Assembly (NCBI RefSeq): GCF_024139115.2
Contig: NC_085140.1
Coordinates: forward strand, 434,061,240-434,125,239
Reading direction: 5' to 3'
Source: Armigeres subalbatus
Taxonomy: Eukaryota > Arthropoda > Insecta > Diptera > Culicidae
DNA length: 64,000 nucleotides
The position numbers and the translations under genes are program-made. The notes beneath the pieces are model-generated. The model searched no databases. It was not told the origin of the DNA and saw only the letters and a list, made by a program, of their open reading frames with translations. This document shows, in pieces, positions 43,556 through 55,627 of this stretch; position 1 is the first letter of the stretch, and each line of letters begins with the position of its first letter.

Positions 43556-45799
43556 ACTGCCGCTAACCGCAAGTCGAGCACATCTGAACTTTCGGTAATT
43601 TTGAGTAATTATCATATTTCACTTTATTTTCACATGTACTATGCGTTAGGCTATTCTATGCGAGAAGTTTGTTCTAGAAAAGTGGAAAAAAATACCAAGT
43701 CAAATTGTCCCATATGGAAAAGTAATCGCAAGTCAGTCACATCGAGACACTTCGTAGAATGGCATACAAATTTATCATATTTGTTCAATACATGTGCTCA
43801 GAACACCTCTCAAATACAAAAACAAATCATTTCGAAAGAAAAATGCGGAAGAAAATTTTGTAAACACTTGGAATTTTAGTTTATGTTGTGGTTGGAAGTT
43901 AGGTTGAACTTAAGATTGATACATAGAGGAATATACGTTGCATCAGTAAATTCCAATATAATGTGTTGATACTTGCACGTTACATATACACTGACCCAAA
44001 AATTTAATTTCTAACCAACATGCAAATTTGAGTGACTAATTATTGTTACAAAGTGATCCATATATGTTGGGTCAGGATAGCAAAAGTTCTTTGGAATATG
44101 TTTAAGTTTATGATAATAAAGATTTTTGAAGGTTTTGTTTACTTCCCATTTTACTTAATAAACAACAAACTTACTACTGTGAAATCATTCTAATTTCTCA
44201 CCCAGAGAATGAGTTGGATTTTAAACTGATTTATTTCAGGGATTTGATACATTTACGCCTTGTTTTTTTACCATTTAATCAATAAAATTAAATAATGAGA
44301 ATAAGGCGTAATCAACCTATTTCCGAATGTTATTCATATGAGTCGCGATGCTATCCTTCAAAATCACAAGCGAGGTTGCTCGGTGAGCGCATTTTTGAAT
44401 TCTGAGAATGATTTTATCAACAGATTCATCAGCTAATAGAATCATTTACAATAAAATTGCTACTATTTGTATTCTCAGCATGGTTCCCAATGAGTGCAAA
44501 AACCAATGATAGTCATGCTTACAGACACGTCCACATGCCAAAGCATGGGTGGGCCTTGGGACAAAATGGCGAGTAGCAGAAATAATGAAGCGGGATTCAT
44601 AAGAAGCATGAGATACATCCTGCAAGCTATTATCATGAACCAGAGAAATTCAAAGCCACTAATTTCAAGAAATGATCATTAACATTAAATCCTCAGAAAT
44701 TTATATGGATCGCTACGAATTACATACTTAGAAATCTTATGACCGTTCAAGAATGCTCTCAAGTTCCGGGTCTTATTTCGGACAAGATATGTGGAATTAG
44801 GGATGATTATGGTTTTACAATGGACTTCCAACAATTTTTTCTAAACTTATTAGAATTTATAACTAAGACTTTTTATAAACTTGTAATTAATCATATTAGC
44901 AGATTTCAACAATCTTTATGTTTTACAGAAAGTCATGTAGAATTTCAAACATTCTTTTGAGAACCCAGAAATATTTTTAAAAGAAACCATTGCGTACTTC
45001 CTGGAAATGTTTAATAACCTTAAGAAAAATCATAAAACCATCAAAAAATTTAATTTCTTAGAAAGCCTAAACATTCTTGATTCCTGATCCTCTGGACATT
45101 CTTGGATTAAAAATACTTAGAAAACTTTTTGGATTAAAAATCCTTCCGGACTGTCAGGAGACTTTTGGAAAACAATACCTTCACGATTATCAGTTTAACC
45201 TTAATTTAATTTTAAAATAATTAGTTTGAATAAATTTGTTAGTAGTAAAACTTAGTGGAAAAGTTTTTTTTTCAAAGATGTGTAGCATATATGTTTTCCT
45301 TAATTTTTAAACGGGAAATGAAATATATTCATACTTGTTGAGTTTTGACATCGATACTACATTACCGACTATATATTATGGCTAAAACGGACTACCATCA
45401 CGATATCACGAAAATCTGCGATGTGGGCTTTCAAAGCATCCAAGAGTTTCAAAATGTTCAGATTGCATGCTTCACCATGTTTGTTATTAGAGCATTATAT
45501 TTTTTTACAAATTTGAGTTTTGCTCGACGGAATGTGACTGACTTGCGGTTACTTTTCAAATTGAGATGAAAAATAATCGCAAGTCAGTCACATTGCGATT
45601 TCCAACACGGCAAGTGAGTTTTTCACTTTGTAGCCACTATGATCCATTAAATATTCAAACAATCTTTGGTAGGTGACGTTTAGAGCTGATCAAAATTGCT
45701 TATACACAATTTTTGACGAGAAAAATTACAAAAACTTTGCAAGCAGTTTTCTCATTTGCACGTTTTTCCAGATGTGCTCGACTTGCGGTTAGCGGCAGT
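43556..45799. mobile_element. 2.2-kb DNA element with ACTGCCGCTAACCGCAAGTC TIRs
   Basis: About 31 bp at 43556-43586 are inverted at 45769-45799. A second motif, TCGCAAGTCAGTCACAT, is repeated subterminally at ~43727-43743 and twice at ~45522-45592. The interior is AT-rich without a transposase, so the element is non-autonomous. The flanking target duplication is unclear because the left side abuts a gap. Confidence 0.8.
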
Positions 45800-45896
45800 T
45801 TAGTTCTTGATAAAACAGGGGGTGATCAAGTCTTCCCGGGGATCAAGTCTCCCCACCTTCCCCTAAGACTGTGAAAATCTGCAGCTACTTCTCGAC

Positions 45897-46510
45897 CAGA
45901 GCATTAGTGATTAATCATAGATTTAATCATGATTAATGAATAATGGATCATTTAATCATTATTCATTAATCATAATCATACAAAAATACTATTCAATCAT
46001 TAATCACTAATCGTTAATCATAGATTTTTGCATTTAATCATTAATCACTAATCATATTCATGATTGTTTTGAGTTTATTCATTAATCATTCATTTTAATC
46101 ATTGCATACATCGCTTTTATTCATTAATCTTTAATCATAATCATACAATTTTAAAGGTAAAAAAACATAATTTGGTCGAACGGTTACTTGATTATTGTTC
46201 ACTATGCAAATCATTTAATTTGATTATTCATAATCATTAATCATTAATCATATCGATCGTTAATCATTAATCATACACATATTGTGTCAACATTTAATCA
46301 CGATCAGCAATCATTAATCATACTTCAAACGTTTTATTCATTAATCATAATCGTTAATCATTGTTCAAAATTGATTTAATCATTAATCATAATCATTATT
46401 CATTTCCAAAAATGAATTAATCATTAATCATAATCTTTAATCATATAGTTGATTGGTTTAATCATAACAAATTTAATCATTCATTGGAAGCTTTATTCAT
46501 TAATGCTCTG
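45897..46510. mobile_element. hAT-type MITE composed of TTAATCAT phrases
   Basis: CAGAGCATTA at the left and TAATGCTCTG at the right are terminal inverted repeats, flanked by a perfect 8-bp duplication TTCTCGAC (45889-45896 and 46511-46518). Nearly the whole 614-bp interior is a degenerate array of ATTAATCATTAATC-like words on one strand. Confidence 0.85.
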
Positions 46511-46785
46511 TTCTCGACTGCCTGGGTGAATGATGTTTGAAAAACTTTATTCTAACTTTGAGTGTATAGAAATGCTGCGTCATATCCTTCCACATATAGT
46601 CCTTGAACACATAGTCTGATCTTGCCCATTGTCAATGGGACAAAATTCCCCGTCAAATGCAGTCTGTTGCAAGCAAAGCCTTTTTTACCACTATGAATGT
46701 GTACGGATCAAGCCAGTTAGCCAAATGTCGTTTGCTGGTCAAACGGGTCGAATAGTTAAAAATAAGATTGTGCGTAGTGGAGAGC
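46511..46785. other. No recognisable feature
   Basis: Short spacer; the minus frame 46653-46865 has no known motif. Confidence 0.4.
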
Positions 46786-46993
46786 GAGGATTCAGAAGTG
46801 ATTAGTAAGAATTGCAAAGATGTGAAGTAAGAAGACGGGAATAGGACATTTCGCACTTCTTCCATTATACGAAATAAATGAGAAGTGAGAAGTCGGAAAA
46901 GACAAATGAGAAGTGAGTGAAAATTCAGAATTGTGAAGTGAAAAGTGATTAGGGAGAAGTGAGAGATGTGAGAAAGGAAGAGTGAGATATGTG
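46786..46993 (+). repeat. GAGAAGTGAGAA phrase array, left half
   Basis: Degenerate GAAGTGAGA-like units. The array resumes at 55807-55930, so it was split by the outer hAT element. Confidence 0.7.
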
Positions 46994-47389
46994 TAGGGTG
47001 GTCTAACCGGTAGTAACAAAACCGGTAATACCGGTATTACCGGCCAATTTTGGGTACCGAAAAAACCGGTATTAGAGACGGAAAATACCGGTACACCCGA
47101 TTCTGTTGAACTGAAAATACACGGATTTTTTGCAAAGTTGCTCCATTTTACATGATTTGTCGGGAAATCATAAATCTTTTTTACACGGATTTTCAAATTT
47201 TGAACTGAAATTTTTTTTTTCACTCGGAATGCATCCCCCGTGTAAAAAAAAATCGGGTGTGTTTCAAATTTTGCTGTCAGTATAAAAAATATCGATATAT
47301 TTTCACCTACTTATATCAGCTCACCTGCCTGTAATCGCATATCTGTCCCATATAAATAGGAAATTCAGCCCAGATGGGACAAACATTCG

Positions 47390-48060
47390 GTTACAAGCAG
47401 TTAAGACTCATCGAGCAAAAAATACAACAATTAAATGCGCGCATGAGTAACTTTGCCAAGTAAGCCTCATTGACGCTACAACAAAAATCGATCAACATCG
47501 TCATTAATCATACATGTTGCTTCATTCTCTTAGCCCTTAGCCTTAGCCTCTTAGCTCTTAGAAATTGTGAAAAGGCTACGTGCAGTAGTAGTTTTTTTTT
47601 TCCAGAGATTACCTGTGAAAAACGATTTTCTGCAAAAATATGTCCGTTTTAAATTCGGAAAAGAATTTTAATTAGTGGCCGATGACACGGCACGCTAACA
47701 TAATTCAAGGCCTCGAACCTGTTCATGTTGTTGCTCTGCTCTGTGAGTTCTGCACTGTATATGAAGCCGACGTGGAGCTCCAATTTACTTTGGAACAATT
47801 ATCAAATCAAGCCACAGAAATTGCTCCACCATTTCGATGCTTTTGAGGAATGAAGCCAAGAGAGACGATCCAAATGCGCCGATCTGCTGAATAATTTTGC
47901 CGTGAAGTAATTAATCAAAAACGATTTTGGCGTTTTCATCGAGGCATCCAGAGCTACTTTGATTAATAAACCGTATGGGATCTTGAAGCGTCTAATCATT
48001 CCTGATGCGATCGTTGAAACTGAGACCAGGCATTGGAAAAAAAAAATCAGATCATAAGTA
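47390..48060 (+). pseudogene. hAT1 transposase relic, N-terminal part
   Basis: At ~47388-47440 GTNIRLQAVKTHR resembles the end of a BED finger. At ~47735-47830 TVYEADVELQFTLEQLSNQ looks like the region preceding the catalytic core. At ~47830-48000, across frames, LLNNF..., FGVFIEASRATLIN and YGILKRLI continue it. Frame changes and stops are frequent. The assignment rests partly on its place inside hAT1. Confidence 0.4.
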
Positions 48061-48994
48061 AAAATCGACTAAATTCATGCCAACTTGATGCTCTACTGCG
48101 GCCTAATCGATGAAGCTTTCTAGATCGTTGAAATTTGACGTTCGTTGATTCAAAGTTTAAAGATCTTCATCGTTGACCAATGGGAGAAAACTAAGCGAAG
48201 CAAATCACTTAGTAACCTAACAATGAGTGTTGTGACGACCCGCTGTTAGAAAAATCTTTTCAGACATTATGAAAATTTAGCCCGCTATGAGTTAAGCATA
48301 TGCGATATTTCGAAAAATTTCGTTTCAGGTGGTTCGAAACGAAATTCCGCGGAATTTCGCGGAATTTGAGCATGGCGAAATCTGATTTCTTGATTTCGTT
48401 TCGTTTCGAAAAATTACAAAAATTTCGCTAGAAAAAACTAGCTTCAAACGAAATTTAACGGAATTCCGCGGAATTTCGAAACAAATTTAAACTTAAACCA
48501 TACTTTATATTATCAAAAATTTTGGCTGCGCCGCTGAACTATATCGTAAAGTTGTTTTCAAAACTTTAGGTTACACAAATTTTTCTATTAACGCTTACTA
48601 CATAACCCCATTCTTAGTAGACAAATACGTATGTAGTTTTCTTCTATAAAACGTCTTCAGTGTTTTCAAGATTCAAATTCAAATTATGCGATATTTTTTT
48701 ACTATTTGCACAATATGAATGCGGAATCGATCGTGGGAATGCAGTGAATGAAAAAATCTACCTCGCGTAGCAGAAATTTGTTTAACCAGTGTGCAATCTA
48801 TCGTGTTGATGCTGATCACACCAGCTAGTGTGGGAGAACGCGAAGTGATAAAACCAATGTCTGCACCGAAGAGCACAAAATTATTTAGTGCGAAATCGAT
48901 CGTGTTGTAGAAGCTTATTAAACGGAGTACATTGATCTTGCGTTAGATATGGGTGTGCGAAATTCATTCTGAAATACATAACTTTTTGCATTTT

Positions 48995-49583
48995 AGAAAG
49001 GTGCACAGGATTCTTCTAGTGAGCAAATGTATGCTATATGGAAAGGAAAGGTATTCTACCAGGATTTGCGTAACAAATGTTTCATGTGCCGAGCGGAAGG
49101 TCACCGGAAGGATGCGTGTCCATAAAGAACAAAAATGAACGATCAAAAGGAACGATCAATCGGAAAGAAAGAGGCGAATATAGCAACGCAATGTGGGCAA
49201 CAGAAATCGTATTCCGGTCGTATACATCATCGGATGCAGCGCAGAACGACGTAATTGAAATGGCTGAGGAAGAAGTGATTGGATTGGATACCGATTCAAC
49301 TGAACGGATGAAACCATTTGAAATTCCCGATTTAATGGTGGAACGCGAAAAACTAGCAGAAACTATGACATTCAAGAATAATACAGATCGGATCTGGTTC
49401 GTGAAGAAAGGAATCATGGGCTACACGGACTCCTACAGAAAAATGAGAGAGGAAGAGGATAAAAAGCAACTAGCACAATCTACGAGTCAGCGACGGGATC
49501 GTTTGGTTCTTGAAGGATCAATGGACCGATCCGCACAAAAGAAGACCTCACGCAGAAATGTTTCTGAAACTTCTTCGGAATAA
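48995..49583 (+). CDS. Zinc-knuckle protein fragment, broken by a frameshift
   Basis: After a polypyrimidine/AG acceptor-like site at ~48998 one frame reads KVFYQDLRNKCFMCRAEGH, giving a CX2CX4HX4C knuckle at 49078-49119 that ends at a stop. The adjacent frame then stays open to a TAA at 49583 (168 residues), with acidic text (EMAEEEVIGLDTDSTERM) and a charged C-terminus. It resembles ORF1/gag-like zinc-knuckle proteins of mosquito retroelements but no partner ORF2 is nearby. It lies in hAT2, so it could be cargo or an older insertion. Confidence 0.45.
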
Positions 49584-49989
49584 TTGGTTCTATTATTTCT
49601 TATGTTTTCGGCTCCCTAGAGTTTATTATTTAACATCCGAGCCTCATAAATAAACAGATTGGTAAAAATATATGTAGACGAAGAATAAGAAGGAAATGGC
49701 TGTTATGCTCTTTTCAAATGTTGGTCTAGTAATATCAATTCTCTATCTGCGTATACGTTTGGCAGATGTGGATACATAACTGAGTATCCCACTAAATAAA
49801 AAATAAATCTAAGCATTAATTTCCTAATTTAGAGCACGATACTATAAAACCAGGCTGACAAGACAATGTGAATAGAGGTGTCAGAATTTTGGTCGGCGGC
49901 GGCGGCGTGAATCGGCATAAAGATTTTTAACGTTTGTTTTTTTTTTTAGTTTTTTTTCTGCATTTTTACAGCATGTTTTTAAGACTTAA

Positions 49990-50590
49990 CGGGAGAATCT
50001 TTTGCATTTCATCGGAAAAATCTGATGAATTTCTCCCGAAAATTCTCTGCGCTTCTCCAAAACAATCATTTAAAAATTATTTTCGGACTTTCCATAGAAA
50101 CAACTTTGAAGTTTTGATAATTCTTCGGAATTTCCTAGGAAGCACTTTGAAAGGAAACACTTTCCAAGGAAAATTGTTTGAGTTGCTACAGGAAAATGTT
50201 CGGAAAATCCACGGAAAGTTTCTGTTGAGTATTCTTCAAAATATACAAAGAAAATTCTTCAGATTTTCCGCTGGAGATTGTTAAAAATGTGGACATCAAC
50301 AAAACAAAATTAGATTTCAACAGCGAATTGATCATAATTTTCATAAGAATATCATTGGAATTTGCACAGGATTATTTTCAATTTTTTTTGAAAAATTCTT
50401 CGGAATTTCCGAGGTGAATTTTATGGAATCTAAACCAAAATTATTCAGAGCTTCAACGTGATTTTTTTTAATTTACGGGAAACCGTTTGGTATTTCAACG
50501 AAAAAATCGGATTTTTGAAGGAATTTCTTTGGATTTCTACAGGAAATTTGTTGTATTGTAGAAATTCGTCGGAAAAATTCAAAACAAAAT
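49990..50590 (+). repeat. Degenerate TTCGGAATTTCC/GGAAA phrase region
   Basis: Many loosely spaced TTCGGA, GGAATTTC and GGAAAATTC words, inside hAT3; the frame 49934-50284 is a by-product. Confidence 0.55.
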
Positions 50591-50599
50591 TATTAAAAA

Positions 50600-51290
50600 G
50601 AAGAAGGGTCGTTTGACCGAAAATCATTTGGCGAAAGCCATTAAGCCGAATAATACGTTAAGTCAAAAATCATCCAGCAGAATTGTATTTGATCGAAATG
50701 AACGTTTGGGCAAAACGGTTATACAACGAAAACCAGTTTGGCCAGAAATTTCATTTGGTCAAAGCACTCTTCTCCAATACGTCATTTGGCTGAATAGGTT
50801 ATAAGGCTGAAAATGTCGTTATGCCGAAATGGATGTTTGACAGAAAAGGTCATTTGATCAAAAATGTTGCTTACTGTACGGTAATGTGGTCAAAAATATC
50901 CAATAGTTTTTTTAGCTGAAAATGTCATTTTGCCGAAATGGTAGTTTGTCCGAAAAAGACATTTGATCGACTAGATCATTTGGCCGAAAACGTCATTTGG
51001 TGGAAATGGTCGTTTGGCAGAACAATTCCTTTGGCCCGAAAATGTCCTTTCTGCAAAAGAAACATTTCAGCCAAACAGCATTTTCTGCCAAACGACCAAT
51101 TCAGTTGAGCGACACTTTCGGTCGAATGTTTATTACGGCCAAATGACCCTTTCGGCTAATTGAGCTATTCCGTCCCCTTTTTTGTTTTCAGCCTATGGAA
51201 CTGTTCGTCCAAATGACATTTTCAGCAAAGTAATTTTTGACTAGATGTTCTGCCATATGTAGTATATTAGGCCAACCAACTTTCGGACTT
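50600..51290. repeat. CATTTGGCCGAAAATG phrase array
   Basis: Degenerate units like TCATTTGGTCGAAA, with ATGACCTTTTCGGC-type inverses towards the right (51060-51160), so the array is partly inverted around ~51070. Confidence 0.75.
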
Positions 51291-51302
51291 TCCAACAAGC
51301 CA

Positions 51303-51559
51303 CTCAAGCTCTAGCTGGAATAAGGGCGAATGTCACAAGAGAGGATTCTCTTCACCGAGTTTCCCTCTTTTGAATAAAAGTAACAAGCAGGGCATTTCTT
51401 TGCGGTTTATCACCTTAGAAAGCTAGAAAACAATGAGAACATGCATTCTGAGGTAACCGCAAATAAATCTTCTGCTTGTTACTTTTATTTAGAAGAGGGG
51501 TAGTCGACGGAAAGAATTCTCTCTTGCGACATTCCCCCTTTTGCCAGACAGAGCTTGAA
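51303..51559. mobile_element. Palindromic MITE inside hAT3
   Basis: TCAAGCTCTAGCTGGAATAA... on the left and the inverse of TTCAAGCTCTGTCTGGCAAA on the right continue as ~95-bp imperfect arms. Both contain GCGAATGTC/GGAATGTC, AAGAGAG and AAAAGTAACAAGCAG. Confidence 0.8.
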
Positions 51560-51700
51560 TTTTAGCTATACAGTCGACTCTCTACATCTCGATGTTCTAT
51601 ATATAGATATCTCTCCCTATGTCGATAGTTTTCTCGGTCCCTCCAATCTACATACATTCGGGCCTTCTACATCTCGATAACCTACATATCTCGATGTCTT
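51560..51700. repeat. CTACATCTCGAT repeats
   Basis: Tandem-like CTCTACATCTCGATG words, a short phrase repeat adjacent to the SINE. Confidence 0.6.
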
Positions 51701-51865
51701 CTTCTTCTTATTGGCATCACATCCCCCACTGGGCATTGACGCCTCGCAGCCACAGTTATTAACTGCGAGGTTTATAAGCCAAGGTACCATTACCGAATAT
51801 TGGCTGCAGCGACCCAACGATAGAATCGCGGTGATTAGCTGTCCCCGTTGCAGCGATGAAATCGC
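51701..51865 (-). mobile_element. SINE fragment related to the 1491-1772 copy
   Basis: On minus, AACCTCGCAGTTA..., then GGGGATGTGATGCCAATAAG followed by (AAG)n match the 3' half of the plus-strand SINE. The 5' tRNA-like head is missing or diverged. Confidence 0.7.
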
Positions 51866-52989
51866 TTAGGTTTGGGCCAAACGACTCTTCTCCGTTCAAA
51901 AAATCTATTTCAACGATATTTTTTTTGGATTTCAACAAGAAATCCTTTAAAATTTACATTCGAAGTTTATCTTACTTTTCATGGTGGAATTTCCGAAAAT
52001 TCAACGAAAAATTGTATGGAATTTTAAAGGATATCATTGGTATTTCATTGAATCTTCGGATTTTCCACGGGAAACTCTGCGGATTTCTTCAATTTAGAAT
52101 CGGCGTGGAAAATTATAGACCACCGGCGTGACAAATTATAAACTGGTGGCGCGCCGATGCAAAAATGTCGGCGGAGGCGGCGTGCCAAAAACTGTCGGCC
52201 GCGGCGGCACACACTTCTAAATATGAAGTATGTACAGCATAATTATGTACATAACCTTAAGTGAGCTAAGGTTTAAAACGAAATTTGAATCCCTATATGG
52301 AAAATCGTACAATTTCTATATTTTTATGTACTTGCTAATATAAAATGGATCAGATTCAGGAGCACACGCTCCACGAAGAATTCCTTTGAAAGCGGCACAA
52401 ATGCTGGGGTATTATTGCCTTATCGCCAATGTTATATGCGGCGAAAATACGGCGATTTATTACGGACTGCCTCTTCTGTTATTATAACTCTAAAAACAGT
52501 TTTTTGACTTCGAAAAAGTGAAATCAGAATTGCGTAAAACCATTTTAATAAAAATTCCGCGGAAAAAAATTAAAATTTCGTTTCGTTTCGAAAAATTTCG
52601 AAATAAATGAACCTTGATTTCGTATCGTTTCGAAGTCTCGAAAGTAAATCTATATTTCGATTCGTTTCGATCTGAATCGACATAGACATTTTGAATTTCG
52701 TTTCGTTTCGTTTCGTTAGGAAAAGTGTGTTATCGCATACCCTTACTATGAGTATGGAACTCTAATACACTGCATGGGAGGCTTTGATACTTTCTCTCCT
52801 CCATCCCAGCAACTGGACAGCAAAGTGAATAAAGCAGAACACCTTGATGTTTTAGTCTTATTCTAGTAGAGCAAGCGTAACACGAATGCTACCAAGGAAA
52901 CCTTACCAAGTTGAGATTGGCGAAATCTGTTGTTCGTTGCTGACGCAGCTACGATCGCTCATAACCGTTGTTTGGTATCCATCTGGGCA

Positions 52990-54783
52990 AGGCTATTTTG
53001 AAGATATTTTGAAGACTTGTTGATCAACACTTCACATCCAAAATTATGGAAAAATATTAACTCGATAATCAGCAGATCAGACAAAAGAAAATGGTAAAAC
53101 TGAATGTCAATGGTGAATATGTAGCTGACAGTAAACTTATATGTGAAGCCTTCAACGACCATTTTTCAACGGTTGGCTCAAATTTAGCAGAAAATATTAC
53201 CCCATCAGGGTTTGAAGAAAGGCATATTGAACCGGTTTCGAATACTATTTTTTACAGCCCGCATTCGATAATACATCAATTGAAAAATAATAAAAGTCCT
53301 GGTCCTGATTATATCCCAGTAAAAGCAATCAAGAATAATGCAATATCCTTTTCCCGAATTCTGTCTGATATATTAAATCTTTTTATCCAAACGGGTGTTT
53401 ATCCAGATTGCTTAAAAGTTGCCAAAGTAACTCCTGTTTTTAAGTCAGGGGATCCCCAGAATACAGACAATTATCGACCTATCTCGACTCTCTCTGTTTT
53501 TATTAAAATTCTCAAAAGTTATTAATAACTCGTATTGTTAACTTTCTAGATCGTTATAATATACTTTACAGCATGCAATATGGATTTCGAAATGGAAGCA
53601 GTTCAACAATAGCAATAACTGAACTCGTTGATAAAGTACTGGGAGAAACAGATCCAAAAAATATGTAGGAGCGTTATTTTTAGACTTGAAAAAAGCCTTC
53701 GATACCATAAACCATAACATTTGACTACGTAAGCTAGAATGCTATGGAATAAGAGGTGTGGCAAATCACATAATTCGGAGTTACTTAGTAAACAGAACTC
53801 AATACGTGTCATATGATGGAGAGATAAGTTGTCGTAAACGAATCACCACTGGTATTCCACAAGGAAGCAATATTGGACCCTGCTATTTCTTGTATATATA
53901 AATGATATAACAAGAATTGGACTTATTGGCACTCCCAGGCTGTTTGCAGACGATACTGCTTTTATTCTATCCTAATGTTGATCCAAGATCAGTTATTTCA
54001 AATATGAGTAATGACCTGCAAACCCTCCAGATATATTTTTCCGACAACCTACTTTCACTCAACCTGCAGAAAACAAAATACATGATTTTTCGATCCCCAC
54101 GAAAATCTCTTCCAATTCTACCGGAACTCATGCTTGGGAATGTTATAATCGATAATGTACAGGCTTTTAAATACCTTGGTATCCTTTTAGATTGTACCTT
54201 ATCCTGGGATCAACACATTAAAAAAATTGCTGGAAAAGTTTCGTCCATGTGCGGAGTCTTGAAACGTATTAGTAGTTTCGTCCCGCGAAAAGTTATGCTT
54301 TTGCTATATTTCGCTCATATTCATTCTCATTTGAATTACTTGAGAATAGTTTGGGGTAGAGCCTGTAAATCCAAACTAAAAAAACTACAAACACTACAAA
54401 ATCGTTGGATTAAGATAATTTTTAATCTACCTCTGTTGTATCCAACCATAGGGCTATACACTGATTTTCCACACAAAATACTGCCGTTACAAGGTATGTG
54501 TGAGGAGCAAACATTACTAATGGTTCATAATATATTACATAACCCAATCGGAATTCATAATATAACTATAGAGGTTGTACCCCAAATACGTAACACAAGA
54601 CAGAGTAATCATTTAGCTATGTCTCGTGCACATTCAAGTTTTGGTCAGAAACGGTTTACTTTCGCAGGTCCTGCCAAGTATAATAATTTACCCAGAGATA
54701 TACAATTGATAACCAATCGTTTATCCTTCAAAGCCAACATAAAACGTCTCTTAAGAACTAACTTACCTCAATTATTAATATAA
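52990..54783 (+). pseudogene. LINE ORF2 fragment (RT and C-terminal region), CR1/jockey group, nested in hAT1
   Basis: Text begins around KLWKNIN at ~53040. RT order: KNNKSPGPDYIPVKAI, KVTPVFKSGDPQNTDNYRPI, YGFRNGSSSTIAI, LFLDLKKAFDTINH, TTGIPQGSNIGP, LFADDTAF at ~53940-53963, KYLGILLDCTLSW, then a long C-terminal frame (53917-54783) with LKKLQTLQNRWIKIIF. Frameshifts near 53520, 53890 and 53935 and an internal stop near 53668 inactivate it. The endonuclease is absent (5' truncated). The C-terminal part is well preserved. Confidence 0.85.
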
Positions 54784-55329
54784 ACTCTTCATTTCCTCAT
54801 CGTTATCTCTTTATTAACAGTCCGTCACCAACATTTACATAAATTAATTCGTAATTATTACTTTAAGTATATTATCTTGTTTAATTGTTTTTCATTTGTG
54901 CTTCTTTAAAGGGATGCTTAATCCACTAGAGGCACGATTTTTTTGTATAAATAGTAATTATTCTCTCATTTGTAGATTTGTATTTTGAATTAAATTATTC
55001 TCAGCCAATATTGAATTAGTGAAGTTTTTTTTTAATTTTGTTGCCGCGTTTTGTTTTATGGCTGAGAATTGAGTGTCCATTACCAGGAGGCTCATCCAGA
55101 GCCTTTTGGTGTGGGGGAGAGCGGAGGGGCACTCAAAAAAAAAGAAAAAAGGCTGTTCCTTCACTGGCGTAGGATGCTATGATTGAGTTAGATCAATGCT
55201 CGTCCGCTTCACTCATGCTTTCAATGCCTGGCTGAGACAACGACCGTGCCTGACGATTGGTACCTGACGATCGGTACGAAGATGCCTCTATGGATATTTT
55301 TCTGGTTTATCTGTTAAAGAATAACTTGT
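54784..55329. other. LINE 3' flank and hAT1 interior, unassigned
   Basis: AT-rich to 55080, then a short GC-richer stretch. No feature beyond possible hAT1 remnants. Confidence 0.4.
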
Positions 55330-55627
55330 GAAGAGACTGTAGCAGAACAAAATACTTGCGTTGCTGGTGGCAAATACGTTGACGCCAAAATTCTTGCACA
55401 CAATCCGTAAGGAATTCCCCTACTATGAAACGGAAGGGATTAAGGGCAAGTATTTGACACTGATTTTCGACGGTCTTGGAACCATTCGTTCTTCTTCGGT
55501 TGAACCAGAGAGGGCATTCTCAGTAGTTGGCGACATTGCTAACAAAATCCAATGCGGATTGGGTGATGAGTCGCTCAGTATGTTATGTCCACTTAAGTTT
55601 CACTTTGCCCAGCTCAACAAGCAATGA
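55330..55627 (+). pseudogene. hAT transposase C-terminal dimerisation domain (hAT1)
   Basis: An open frame of ~88 residues contains SSSVEPERAFSVVGDIANKI and LSMLCPLKFHF, the signature of the hAT C-terminal dimerisation region (ER-FS-G then LxxLKFHF). The stop TGA at 55625-55627 lies ~180 bp before the right TIR, the normal place in a hAT element. It identifies hAT1 as a formerly autonomous element. Confidence 0.85.

Larger units (their letters stand above)
49873..52219. mobile_element. Third hAT-type element (hAT3), nested in hAT2
   Basis: The ends TAGAGGTGT and inverse of TAGAAGTGT are flanked by AATGTGAA (49865-49872) and AATATGAA (52220-52227), an 8-bp duplication with one mismatch. GGCGG-rich blocks sit at both ends (49892-49912, 52140-52207). 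The interior is a mosaic of phrase repeats, a palindromic MITE and a SINE. No transposase is present. Confidence 0.75.
48293..52745. mobile_element. Second hAT-type element (hAT2), nested in hAT1
   Basis: TIRs TAAGCATATGCGATA and inverse TATCGCATACCCTTA match at 13 of 15 bp. They are flanked by a perfect 8-bp duplication CTATGAGT (48285-48292 and 52746-52753). Both ends carry dense TTTCGTTTCGAAATTCCGCGG-like phrases (48310-48480 and 52550-52725). No hAT transposase was found, so it appears non-autonomous and has captured or received other sequences. Confidence 0.88.
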
